Assembly: GCA_012295275.1 (NCBI GenBank)
Contig: CM022669.1
Coordinates: forward strand, 5,684,368-5,748,367
DNA from: Chrysomallon squamiferum
Taxonomy: Eukaryota; Mollusca; Gastropoda; Neomphalida; Peltospiridae
Direction: 5' to 3'
DNA length: 64,000 bases
Shown here: positions 1 to 19,765 of the stretch, one piece after another
Numbering within the stretch: the stretch's first letter is position 1
Layout of the letters: each line of letters opens with the position of its first letter
Made by a program: the position numbers and the translations under genes
The notes under the pieces: model-generated
The model's database searches: none
What the model saw: only the letters and a program-made list of their open reading frames with translations
Told to the model about the DNA's origin: nothing

Positions 1-460
1 TGATATGATAAATATACCAAATTTATTTTCTTCCTTTTCTTGATTTAAACAAATATATATTTTTAACCCTTTTCGACTTCTTGTGAAATGATGCTTGCAA
101 GAAACATCTTGATTCTCTCTATTAATTATTTCAATTTATTTACGTTTGTGATTGTTTTGATATTCGTGAAGAAAATCGTAAATTCGAATAGCCTTTGGAA
201 TACACATATATACATATACATGTATATATATACACATATATACATAATACATAATATACGTATATATATATATAAGAAGGGCGGAAAAAAGACTACTGGA
301 AAAAAGAAGTATGGCTTGAGATCCAAAGAAACTGAATACCAATAATTACAATAATACATAAAATAAGTTTTAAAAATTAGTTAGATTGATGATATGAAAT
401 CGAAATTATTCATATTTTTCATTTACAAAAATAATAAAATATTTTTAAATTATTGAAATG
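1..460. other. AT-rich upstream region with TA/CA microsatellite
   Basis: This stretch lies upstream of the probable KIF24 promoter. It is strongly AT-rich and holds an imperfect (TA)n/(CATA)n tract at about 201-274. The short open frames across it translate to low-complexity I/Y/K-rich strings typical of AT-rich non-coding DNA. No gene is visible. Confidence 0.6.
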
Positions 461-596
461 AAATCTCGGGTTTGCGAGATCTTTATTGGCGGCTGTTTCA
501 AAATGGCTGCCGAAGACAGACAAAATCGTCACTAATGTCAACAAATGCATAACAACATATATAATATATATTCCAGATAGGAACCGTTGTTTATTG
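461..596 (+). promoter_or_regulatory. Probable KIF24 core promoter and non-coding first exon
   Basis: This is a small GC/CpG-richer island in AT-rich DNA. It contains a 6-bp inverted repeat ATCTCG/CGAGAT (463-480), an inverted CCAAT box ATTGG (485-489), and a YY1-like AAAATGGCTGCCG (500-512), a motif commonly found at transcription starts. A usable splice donor GTAAGC begins at 596. A non-coding exon of roughly 500-595 could splice to the acceptor ending at 1646, just upstream of the KIF24 start codon. The motifs are seen; the promoter role is inferred. Confidence 0.45.
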
Positions 597-1496
597 TAAG
601 CTATGAGCACAAATAATTTGCATCCATTCGCTTTCTAGATATCAATATTTGTAAGCAATAGCTTTAATATCTACTAATGCTTTTATCCAATGGATGTTTT
701 CATTCTTCACAGGTTGAGACACGAATCAGTGTCTTTGTCAAGTTTATGTCACTGTTAGACTGTTGTACCAATATCCGTTCCAGCATGTATGCACACATAT
801 CTGATGAATTTGAACATAGGCTGTTTAATAGAAGTAACAATTAATTATTTAGTTCGAAGCAAACGGCTAAATGTAAACTGAATTATAATTATTATTAATA
901 TTAAATAATTACTAAAAACGGTAAGATATCATTCTTTATAATAATATAAACATTCTCCTTTCATTGTAGGAAGTACTCCTCATACCTAAAAATAGAAATA
1001 TAAAATATTTGTGGGTTTATTTGTTTATTTTAATAATATTATCTGTAGATATTTTCTTAATTTAATTTAGTCGTGATTATTTAATTATAAAACGTCCAGT
1101 ATCTCGTAAATATCAGTGGTTAGTATTTTATATGCCATTTTGTATTTTTGTGGGCATTGTATATAAACTGGACAAAAAGTAATGAGTAAAAGTAATACTA
1201 CAACTCTTTATTCAGCAACTGAGTTAATTAATTCTTAACATTATGTGGTAATTGTTATTCATTTTCTACTTGTAAAAGGATTTCAATTAGTATATATATT
1301 TGAAAAAAACTATGAAGAAGATTTTATTCCTTCTCACACTGTTACACACTTTTGTTTTTGCATTTTTGATTTTTAATTTTTAATTTTTTTTTGGTACCTA
1401 TACAAATAACTAAAGAAGATGAACATGAAATTCAATGTCATATTGTGTTAATTATAAATATTCATTATAGGTTACATATTTCAAATAAATATTAGC

Positions 1497-1599
<103 letters not shown>

Positions 1600-1690
1600 T
1601 ACAACATTATAGAAAAGATTATATTTTTATTTTTTAATATTTACAGAGCTAGACTGTTTCCATTCAGCTAACAACAAGTAACACTGAAGA

Positions 1691-9781
<8,091 letters not shown>

Positions 9782-12118
9782 TGTGTTTTTGACAACAGTA
9801 TTTACAACAGTTCTTTCACTGAGTGTAGTAAATTATTTTAAAGATATATGAAAGAGAAATTTTAATTCACATTTTTATTTATCTTTATTTAATTGTGAAG
9901 ACATGCTGTAGCTTTTCATTTTATAATTGTATTATTTATATTAAAAAACTCATCTTAATTTTCATCAATATTAATTTATATATATTTATCATTTTGTCAG
10001 ATAACACGTCTTTTCTTTCATATATAATTTTGTTTTTTTTGTTTTAAAGCCAGAAATGGCTAAATGTGTATTTAATACTTAAAGATTTTTGTTGACTTTC
10101 ACAAAACAATGTATCTTTTATGTTGTGTTTATATGCAGATATTAATTTTGTTGGTCATAAGTATTTTTTAAATTTTCTTAAATTAAATGAAGAATGTAAA
10201 AATAATGTTTAGAAAAAATATTTTAAAAAGACCAGAAGGATAAATTTAAAGATAGTATTACAAAACTGAAAAATATCAAATAAAATAATAAATTGGTTTA
10301 CATTCTGTAAAATATTCTATAATAATGGTGTACAAGTTTCAAAACTGATTTCTTGTTTCTTTATTAATCATTATCCTGTTTATTGATTTTAGCGTTTTGT
10401 ATGTCTGTATTATGACTGTATGTGTATGTTATGTATAATAATGTGTCTTGGAAGAAAGTGAATAATTTTAAAGATCTCATCTTAAGTATTTTTCAGTTAT
10501 TATAATGGTCTTTTTAATTATTTTATTTATTTTACCTTTTATTACTAATCCTAGAGTTTAACATTAATACCTGTAAATAATTTCAAATAAACACTTAAGA
10601 TGCCTCTTTCAATAATTTTATTTCAAAACAGTTGGTTTTGACAAAGAGTAGAAGAAAAAAAGCTAAACAAATAAAGATAAAGATTTTTAACATTTATTTT
10701 ATTGTGCGTATCATACAAAAATATATATTAAGAAAATGGGATTTAAAATATCTATCCAGTGACTTCAGGCCTGTGATTAATGAATCCTGCATCATTGCCA
10801 AAATTATGAATGGGTTGTACAGAGATTTTAGTTTTAAATTAAAAATAGCAGTTTTATTAAAACAAATGGCTATGTAGTTGTTAAATGTTATTCTGTAACC
10901 AACTGTGATGTTCAATATGTGATTTTTACTTTTTTAAAAAGAGGAGATTAAAAGAACAAAAATGTATCTTTCTCAAAACTGTGATCTAATTTTTATTGAT
11001 TAATTTGCCAAAATAAATACAGCATTGTTTGTTGGTTTTATTGGGGGTTTTTTTGTATGACCATGTTCATGTACAAAATCAGAAGAAGAAAATTTTGTAG
11101 GGTTTTTTTTTGTTTTTTTTTTAAATTTGTAATGTATTAAAATTAAAATGTGTACTTTGCTGTATGAAAATAATTAAAAGAAATGCTCATTTTAGTGACT
11201 TGTTTATTATTATGTTTTATAAATCTTACATCTGCTAGTTTAAATTTTGCCCCTATCAATGCTTTTCATTCTTTAGAAAAACAATGATTCACTTCTTTGC
11301 AACTAGATGATTTATGTTTTTTACAATATTCTAAACATAGATACATTAAATATTTTCCAGCACCTCTTCTAATCCTGATTGAATTACACTATACTTTCAG
11401 TAAAATTATAAAATCTTCTAATAGGGGTGCAGTAGTTCTTCAACATTTTCATAGAGCTGTACACCATTTAATATTTTATTATTTGCATTTCTTTAATTTA
11501 CATTTGATATATATTTATTAGTTTGTAGAGGTCTGCAATGCTTTAGTGATATGGGATAATTTAAATATATAAAGTATAGTTGAATTATTACTATGTGACT
11601 TTGATTGGTCTGAACATTTTTTGTAATTTGGCAAGCCTCTGAAGCCAGTGGTACTGTGTCTTTAACTTAAATACTGAATTAATTCAAGTCATGCAGAAAA
11701 TATAAAAATGAAGGCTTCTCATAAATAAAACTGACCTAATCATCTAGATTTAAACATAAATGCCTATGTTATTAAAACATGCAAATAAATAGTCTATCTT
11801 AAGCAGGGTGAGCATAAATTACTGTTGTGTCTTAACTAACTTCTTACATTGAATGAATACTTTTTCAAGGACAATTAAGTCAAATATGTGATTTTGTATC
11901 TCTTACAATAAAACTAAACTAAACATAAAATCTAAACTGAATATTAAAAGGTATGGCAGATACTACAGTATACACATCTTTAAAACAAAATATATTCCAT
12001 GATAATTTGCAGAACAATTTTGTATAAAAAATAAATAAATATAAAGAATTTTAACATGTAAAATTAAGCTTAATAAATAAATAAATTAATAAATAAGGTA
12101 CCTTGCAAAACAAACAGA
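9782..12118. other. KIF24 and ASB-like 3' UTRs / convergent intergenic region
   Basis: This is AT-rich DNA between two convergent stop codons (9779-9781 on +, 12119-12121 on -). It must contain both 3' UTRs. AATAAA occurs on the + strand at 10586-10591 as one candidate KIF24 polyadenylation signal. TTTATT near 11513 would read AATAAA for the - strand gene. Such hexamers are frequent in this composition, so neither end is fixed, and the two transcripts could overlap tail to tail. No further gene is visible. Confidence 0.5.
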
Positions 12119-13195
12119 TCAAAAAACCAGTGATTCAATGCATAAGTCATTGTTAGCAAAAAAACTGTCAATATCTTTGAGCATTAGATAGTCTTTCACT
12201 GCCTCTGGTAAGACTAACTGTTTGAGTGTGTAGGCCATGGGATGTGGTGTGGTGTTACGCACAGTCACTTTAGAGAGATGACACAGTGTTGGAGGTTGAC
12301 AGATCCAACGCTGGCAGCATCTTGCAAGTTTCTCACAAACTCTTGTCATGTGGAGCATCTCCTCTGCTGACCAATGCCACCCTGCTGCTGTTGCATAGAC
12401 AACAAGTTTTGTAAACACCAAAACTTTAACTTCCTTCCTCTGCCAGTGAGATTCAATGTAATAGACAAAGGCACTGATAACATGAGAAAGAAAATGGCCG
12501 TTCTGGGACTTGATGAGTTTCGTGCTGAATGATGAAACATGTTCGAGAAATGGATCAATGCTGGTGGTCAACATTGGTTGATGCCGATGAAGCTTCTCAA
12601 GCAGAAGTTCATGAATCTTGTATGAAGTGGCATGATCTACCAGGGTGCGAATCAAGTCATGAATGAAAGTACTGTGTTCGTGTTTAAATGCTGTTCGAAT
12701 GACGTACATCATGGCATCTTTGCATGCTGGTTCGGCCCGGTGGTCAAGTAAAAGAGCCACAATTTCCCAACAGATCGAATGCCTGGGCTGCAGACGGTTG
12801 TCAAATGCAGTTATCAAGGCAACATCCAGAGCTGAACAGCTGTGAATATTAACAAAATTTTTATTGCAGAGGCCACAACTTAGGAGAATGTTCACCACCT
12901 CTAAGCGGCTGAGTTTGACTGCTAAAATTAAGGCATTTTCTTGTTTTTCATTCAGAGACAGGTTTGGATCAGTGTTGTGCATTATCTGAAGAAGTTTCTC
13001 TGTGTCATTGTTAATGATGGCATTTTCAAGCAGTTGTGACTGCTCACTGGTGATGTCATCACAGTCAGAGTCACTGTCAGATTCCATGCTGTAAGCACTT
13101 GATGTTTTACTGAACTCCATTTGTGAAAATTCTTTCAGAGTCTTAGGAACACATGTTAACCACTTGTTGCGAACATCAGACTGTTCATTACCCAT
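12119..13195 (-). CDS. Ankyrin-repeat / SOCS-box (ASB-like) protein, 358 aa, myristoylation-type N-terminus
   Basis: This is one uninterrupted coding exon on the - strand. The start ATG at 13195 is chosen because the upstream extension of the frame crosses a 3' splice site (…TATTTTAG, exon from 13208). Domains: N-terminus MGNEQSDV, which fits an N-myristoylation signal (Gly2, Ser6); acidic run at about 38-48; two or three ankyrin-like repeats at about 51-155 (for example ENALILAVKLSRLEVVNILL); a helical middle; and a SOCS-box-like C-terminus at about 301-341 (PPTLCHLSKVTV … LVLPEAVKDYLML). In the family, the SOCS box binds Elongin B/C and Cullin-5, making ASB proteins substrate receptors of a ubiquitin ligase. 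Two departures are visible: the BC-box Cys position is Ser308, and the Cul5-box LPxP reads LVLP. I cannot assign an ASB number. It could instead be a divergent ankyrin protein with a chance SOCS-like tail. Confidence 0.75.
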   Translation of the reverse strand: MGNEQSDVRNKWLTCVPKTLKEFSQMEFSKTSSAYSMESDSDSDCDDITSEQSQLLENAIINNDTEKLLQIMHNTDPNLSLNEKQENALILAVKLSRLEVVNILLSCGLCNKNFVNIHSCSALDVALITAFDNRLQPRHSICWEIVALLLDHRAEPACKDAMMYVIRTAFKHEHSTFIHDLIRTLVDHATSYKIHELLLEKLHRHQPMLTTSIDPFLEHVSSFSTKLIKSQNGHFLSHVISAFVYYIESHWQRKEVKVLVFTKLVVYATAAGWHWSAEEMLHMTRVCEKLARCCQRWICQPPTLCHLSKVTVRNTTPHPMAYTLKQLVLPEAVKDYLMLKDIDSFFANNDLCIESLVF

Positions 13196-13205
13196 TGTGC
13201 GCCAT
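13188..13205 (-). promoter_or_regulatory. Five-codon upstream ORF overlapping the ASB-like start codon
   Basis: Three bases into the coding exon an ATG at 13205 (context ACAATGG: A at -3, G at +4) opens a 5-codon frame, ATGGCGCACAATGGGTAA. It ends at 13188, past the main ATG at 13195, in a different frame. The main ATG also has A at -3 and G at +4. Such an overlapping uORF in strong context usually lowers or regulates initiation at the main start. The effect here is inferred. Confidence 0.6.
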
Positions 13206-13208
13206 TGT

Positions 13209-15780
13209 CTAAAATACAGAATATTTATACATATTATTATTATTATTACTCGAACCAGTATAAACATTAATTACATTAGACTTCTTAATAGAAATAACAA
13301 TAACTAACATTTTGTAGTAATTATAATATTTTGACAAAAATAAATTTCAAATATGTATAGCTTAGTATAGCTTAGTATTCCATTATCTTTAAAACTTGGA
13401 ACACTCCGAGTTAAATAGATTTGCCACTTTACCCTTCTGTTATGTACCACCTGCCTATATGTTGGTTTACAGAGTTTTATGTGAATGTTTCCAATAACCA
13501 GTTTATAAATCCAATCCACAGTCTTGTCTACTTTCCTCAGGTTGAAGAAAACCAAGAAGTAAAATTAACCAGTTTTTCAAGAATCAAAAGTATGTTCAGA
13601 AATTTCAGAAGCAGTTTCTTTGGCACATAAAACCATCAGAAATGCTTTGTATATGGGTATCTTGGATGTTACTGGTGAAAGTATTTTTGTACAGAGGTAC
13701 ATACAATTTAGCAACAAGTGGATTTTGTCATGTTACACATTTTTAAATTTGTTTCTAATTTAAAAAAAAATAAATTAAAAAAATAAATAAATTTAAAACA
13801 AAATTATTTTGAACTTTATTTAATTCTAAACAAATACATTTCTCCATTCATTCCTCATTTTTGTTAAAATTCCTGTTCATTACTATCTTTGAATGTTGGG
13901 TAATTAATGAATTTCATAAAGTTCATTACACTGACCATTGCTGGATTCACAGGTCAATGATATGATGAGATATGACTGTATGCACATTTTACACTACTAA
14001 CAGTAACTGGTGAAACAGATATTAAAAATATTTTTTTATGCTTCTTTTTCTTTGTCAAAATTAATTGCTACATAATAATTACTTTAATTAATGACAATTA
14101 AATTATTTTATCTAACTAATCTTAAATATTTTTGTCTAGAGAAAATTAATTTATAATATATATTATTATTTATTTAATTATTAATAAGTAGATAGTTACT
14201 CCTGATGATTTATATTTGAATATTTATAGATTATTTTCTGGTTAGTTGATAAATCTTGGGATGCAGTGTCAAATCTGTATTCCTAAGCAGAAATGATATT
14301 TTATTTTTGAATGAATGAACAAATAACAACTCAATGTAAATACTAAAATAGGTATTGAAAACAACCAATGCTTCTTTTAACGAATGTCAACTATAAATTA
14401 AATTAAAAGAAATATATATAACTGTGATAAAATAGTTAGTTTTATTTATATAAAGATGATATATAAATTACAAATAACTAAAATTGTCATATTAAAAAAT
14501 TTAATTTATACAAAAATAATTTTTCTCATGAAACATCTAAGAAATATATATAAAAACACAAGCTAAAATCATGAGAAACACTGTTACAATATATCTATTA
14601 TCTAGTAACTGAAATAACATTAAACATGTATCAATAATTATTGTGACAGAAACTCGTAATTGTCAATATTCATTACACCGAGTCACTGACTAATCTTGTT
14701 TATGCATAAAGGAGGTTGCAGTTATAGGTAAGCGATACGAAAACATTACAGCATTTGCAAGGTATTACAGTTGCATCTAAAAGCAACCATCTTAGTATCG
14801 ATGATGACAGGATACTATGCTTGCAAAATATACTTTTACTATTTAAAACATATTTTACCGATATCGTTCAGAGCAAACGCCAAGTTCCAAGATATTAAAA
14901 TAGAGTGATCTCCCTTATCTCTAGTAAAATTCTCACACTATTTTTAGTAGTAGTACGCATTTGACATATACGCAAAACATTGAACATAAAGAACTGACAA
15001 AAATTGTAACTAAAATGCATTTATTGTGGCGATAATAATATATTTAAGTAATTCTAAAATTATTTTATTTATAAAAAGTAATAACAAAGCCAAAATTCGG
15101 ATTCCATTAAACATCAAATAGTGGGGGTTTTCTTTTGCATAAATACATGTAGTTCAAATTCAAGAATTATTAACTATAACATCGCATAAATGTTTTCCAC
15201 AACGACTGTATTATTTATATATTTACATAGTTAATTATTTATTTATTTTATTCTAAAGAGTCTTTATTTCAGAAAGTCAGAGAATCAATAAATACCTTAT
15301 TACTGAATTTATTATACACAAATAAAAATATTTCTATTTTCAGACCTTTTAAAATATACTATTACTAGGTAAACAATGTCAGTTATAATATTATATATAA
15401 ACGTATTCATTATTAATTTTATTTAAATATATATATATATTTTTTTAAATGGAATCTCTCTCTTAGTATTTTTTGCCATTTAGATTTTCTTTCTGAACTA
15501 GTTTAGTAGTTATAAAATAATCGTTATTGTACACAAATGTTTACTGCTTTATATCTAACTGGGAAGAAAAAACAAATAAAAACTCCGAGCAATCTAATAC
15601 CTGCTCAGCACACAAAAACTATATAAATCATACGTCAGTAACAGTGAATGTTAATAGCAGCAGAAGCGCGAATGCACCAGACCGAAAGGTTTTATTACTT
15701 TCCCTCCGTCTCTCGTCAGCTTCTGTATATATTTGCTAGGGATTACGGCTTTTGGAAAGGCCAAATCATTATACGACTGG
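13209..15780. other. ASB-like 5' intron/intergenic region, no gene recognised
   Basis: The ASB-like coding exon begins at a 3' splice site (13208), so its 5' UTR exon or exons and promoter should lie in this AT-rich stretch or in the CpG-containing region near 15.65-15.9 kb. I could not place its donor with confidence. The short open frames here are low-complexity and unsupported. Confidence 0.45.
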
Positions 15781-15784
15781 TGCG

Positions 15785-15925
15785 GTTTGGGTCACATGAC
15801 AGACACCTGACGTCATCGTCTGGTGAAGTATGGCGGACATCCTGTGACAACACGGGACTTTACAGTTCTGTCTTGACAGATGTTAAATTTTCCCGATAAC
15901 AAGTGAAAAGTGATCAGAAGTAAGT
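15785..15925 (+). promoter_or_regulatory. Probable promoter and first non-coding exon of the RhoGEF gene
   Basis: This CpG-containing, GC-richer block has an M-box-like palindrome GTCACATGAC (15791-15800), a perfect CRE TGACGTCA (15808-15815), and a YY1-type start-site motif around GTATGGCGGACAT (about 15828-15840). A consensus donor GTAAGT begins at 15920. A non-coding exon of about 15835-15919 would splice to 17841 or 19755. The - strand ASB-like gene lies head-to-head upstream, so the region may be bidirectional. Motifs are seen; function is inferred. Confidence 0.5.
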
Positions 15926-16737
15926 AGCGCACATGTTGCAGAATGATTCATCCTAGAGGCTTCAGTTCACCGTTAGAGTGTGAAGGCGAAATGAATGTTG
16001 AAATCGATTCCGTACTAAGTCTACCGGGGTTAGGGAATTCCAGTGTTTCGAACGGGACAGTCGCACCTGTAGTATTGACCTGTTAATGAATTTATCAGGT
16101 ATTGCTGTTTATTAGTTGAAAAATAAATTATGCACACAATAACTATAACGAATTTGTTTAGCCAGGTAGAGTAAACATCTTTTTTGTAAATGAAAGATAA
16201 AATAACTGAAATCACCTCATTCTTATAACGCCTTCTTTTCGAAATATCTAATTAAAATTCAGTCGTGCAGTTAGACTTAACGAAACAAAAAATGTAGATT
16301 AAATAAATCAGGTTAATATATTTTACCAGGTAGATGCATTAAACTGTGTTTATATTTGTTGAAATTTTAAAATTTATACGCCATATTCAATTATATTTAC
16401 AATTTAATATAATCATAATCATAATGGGAATGTGAATATTGATTCATTTAATGATTTACTGGGATAGGGTCAAGTCGACCCCAAAACATATTATTTCGCC
16501 TTCTCATCATAATTTCCACAAAATCCCAAATTGTGTGGATTTTTACAGTCCCACTTATTATATTAATAGTTTTTTCTTCTTTTCTGTTATTTTGGTCCAT
16601 TAAAATAAGTTGTACTGCAGCTTACAGTAATTTTATGAATCATATTAGGATTTTCATAATGTCCAATATAGAACAAACAAAAAACATCACATACAAAAAA
16701 CAACACCTCAAAAACAAGTGAACAAACAAATAAACAA

Positions 16738-16739
16738 AC

Positions 16740-16779
<40 letters not shown>
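16738..16779 (+). repeat. (TAA)n microsatellite
   Basis: About 14 TAA units lie in the first intron of the RhoGEF gene (15920-17840). Confidence 0.95.
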
Positions 16780-16782
<3 letters not shown>

Positions 16783-17579
16783 TATTTTATTTGGTGATAA
16801 CTGTTGTACTGGAAAGGCCAAATGGGTTTAATTAAGCCTTTGGTATAAACATGCTATTAGTAAAAGTTTCAAAAGTAGTTGATTTACATAACAGTATCAT
16901 AAACATTTTCCATCATATTTAAATTTCTATGACATACTAATGTTTGGAAAATAAAAATTCTGTTACTTGTATCCTTGATGGATAAAAGAAAAAAATGATA
17001 CTGCAGCCATTTTTAGACAAGATAAAAATAAATTCATTCATTATTATTTTTCTTCCAATTTTAATATTTTCAAAATTCTGTTTAATAACATAAAATGTAA
17101 CTGTTAAATTAAAAAGTTTTCTTTCTTTCTTCTTTTTTCAAATTTTTATGGACTGAAAACCAAGCAGCAAAAAAACAACAACAACAAAAACAAATTCCAC
17201 ACTAATCAAATATTTCTTTATATCACAGATATTAATTTCATTTGATAAAAAAGAAATCCTGCAATTATTGATACAAAAGAAATCATACACTCATCAAAAT
17301 GCATTAGAAATTCACTGAGGAATGCAAACTCTTGAAAGAATGAGTTTCCAGTTTTTAACACTTGTTATTATCATTATTGTTGTTGTTGTTATTATTTTTG
17401 TTATTATGATGATGATGATGATAATTATAAAAAATACATGAACTGAAGAAAATGATATTTTTTGTTACAATTATTTCTTTTTCTTCATTTTAGTTACCAT
17501 ATATATAAATATTATAATATATATAATAGCTATATATTTTTTGATGTCTTTTTTTTTTGCAGGATATCAGAGGGTTAAA

Positions 17580-17588
17580 ATCACACAT

Positions 17589-17631
<43 letters not shown>
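17580..17631 (+). repeat. (CA)n microsatellite
   Basis: A CA-dominated tract (pure from about 17594) lies about 210 bp upstream of the candidate non-coding exon at 17841. Confidence 0.95.
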
Positions 17632-17632
<1 letters not shown>

Positions 17633-17840
17633 CCCAACAAAGCAGCAAAACAAAAGAAAAAACATTAAGAATTCCAACAAAACAAAACATATTCAGTTAA
17701 TAATATATTCTATCAGATTTTAATGCCAGTCATTTTCAAGGTAATTTAAAACTATTTACTAAAGTGAGAAAAATTATAAATGTAAACAAAAAACGAACAA
17801 AAATTTTTAACATTATTAATTTATTTTTTCTGTTTTACAG

Positions 17841-18005
17841 TTACAAGACTGAAAACTTGCTAGAGACATCCATCTTAAACAGAGGATATGTAATGACTGA
17901 GTGTACATCAGGAAGTGTATTTCCTTCTATGCATTGTGTCATGTGTTTCTTTGCTACTTTTGTTATAGTGTGTCGATTCTTATGAACACATCATGGTTGA
18001 GACAG
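17841..18005 (+). other. Candidate alternative 5' exon of the RhoGEF gene with uORFs
   Basis: A strong acceptor (TTCTGTTTTACAG ending at 17840) and a donor (CAG|GTCAGT, GT at 18006) bound a 165-nt exon. It contains several ATGs, including a short uORF (from about 17893). Its last ATG at 17993 (in-frame TAG upstream at 17966) would join through the splice to 19755 in frame, giving an N-terminus 8 residues longer than the start at 19766. The exon borders are seen; inclusion in mature transcripts is inferred. Confidence 0.4.
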
Positions 18006-18045
18006 GTCAGTCAAATTTATTTATTCAAATTAAATTTTCAGAATT

Positions 18046-18870
18046 TTATAATCTACAGTGATATTATATAATGTATTGTGATATTTTATAATCTAGAGAT
18101 ATATTTTATAATCTACAGTGATATTTTGTAATCTATAGTGATATTTTATAATCTAGAGTGATATATAGTCAGTAGTGACATTATGTAATCTGTGTTATAT
18201 AATCTACAGTGATATTTTATAATGTAGGGTGATATTTTATCTATACTGACATTATAGCATGGAGAATAATATTTTATAATCTATAGTCATATAATCTATT
18301 GTAATATTTTATGATCTAGTATGAAATTTTATAATCTATAGATATATTATAATGCAGAGTGATATTTTATAATCTATGACAATATTTTATAATTTAGAGT
18401 AATATATAATCTATAATGATCATTTATAATTTAAAGTGATGTATAATGTGTAGTGATGTTTCACTGGCTAGAGAGATTATAATATAATTTATAGTGATTC
18501 TTGAATCATACTTTTTAATCCACAGTAATAGTTTACAATCTTGAGTGATATTATGTAATCTATGGTGATATGTCATAACTGACACTAATATTATATAATC
18601 TATAGTAATATTTAAGATCTAGAGTGATAATATATAACCTTCACTGATACAGTGATATTTTACAATATCTAGTGATATCTGTAGTAATACAGTGTAATCA
18701 ATATGATATGATCTACAGTGATATCATATGATGTGTAGTGATGTATAGTGATATGTAATCTATAGTGATATATGATACAGACTGGTGTAATGCATTGTGA
18801 TATTTTGTAAATACAGATAACCTGTAACAATATGTTACAGTCTACAGTAGTATTGTATAATGTATAGTGA
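18046..18870 (+). repeat. Degenerate ~20-22-bp tandem array (minisatellite)
   Basis: About 820 bp is built from variants of AGTGATATTTTATAATCTA, repeated several dozen times with substitutions and indels. Variants include AATCTACAGTGATATT and GATATTTTATAATCTAGAG. It fills much of the intron 18006-19754 before the start-codon exon. The rest of the intron is AT-rich with no recognised element. Confidence 0.85.
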
Positions 18871-19765
18871 TATTTTTATTAGCTAAATACGTGAGGTAAC
18901 AAAATCTAAATCTTGGCTGTGCGATGATATTAAGAACTTATGATGAAAATCTAATAATTTAAAAATCATAATACGCAGATAAAAAGTTGAATAAACTGAT
19001 ACAGTTAAATATTGTCATTTCAAAATAATAATGTTTATTTAGCTATATCATTTTTTCCGAAGACATTTATTTTTATTTTTTCTTATTATTTCTTTATTTT
19101 TTATTTTTTTATTTTTATTTATTTCTTTATTTCTTTATTTATTTTTTCTCAAACATATGAACCCTCACTACCTAAAACTTAAACTAGTTCTTACTCATAT
19201 TGAAAACATTTCCATGTCATTGATAATAATAAATTGTCTGCTGCTCTGTTTTATTTGTAATTTCCTGTGATCTCACCAATGCTAATAATACAGAGTGCAC
19301 TTTCAATTACGAACTAGGAAGTTAACAATTCACATAATTCAATCAAAGGATTTAAATGATATCTGTCTCCATAGCAACATTACCATCCATTTCATATCAG
19401 ATTTAATTTAATACTTATGAAGAGTGAATTTATAAGCTGTTTAAATGACTGAATATATCTAATTTTAATAGAAACATGTTTTATGTTAATAAGGTTCCTA
19501 ATTATCATTAGTTAATTATAATCGATATAGATGTAAGTAAATAAAAATAACAAATGAGAAATATATGTTGAGAAATAATTTTATTTTTATGTTATCACAA
19601 ACATAATTCCCAGTGACTGTTATGCCATAATGTTTTCAGTTGATGCCTATGTAAATTTATTTTTGGTGAAATCAACACTTGATTATATTGATTATATTTT
19701 TATTTAAAATATTTAATTTATTTAAAGTTTAATTTTAATATTTTTAAATTTCAGAAAGTTGTAAT

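Noticed and set aside
16467-16482. Inverted repeat GGGTC/GACCC
   Set aside because: Arms of 5 bp are expected by chance at this scale and there is no supporting context.
17764-17985. 73-codon frame across the candidate exon at 17841
   Set aside because: Its first part is intron. Only the short uORF inside the exon could be translated.
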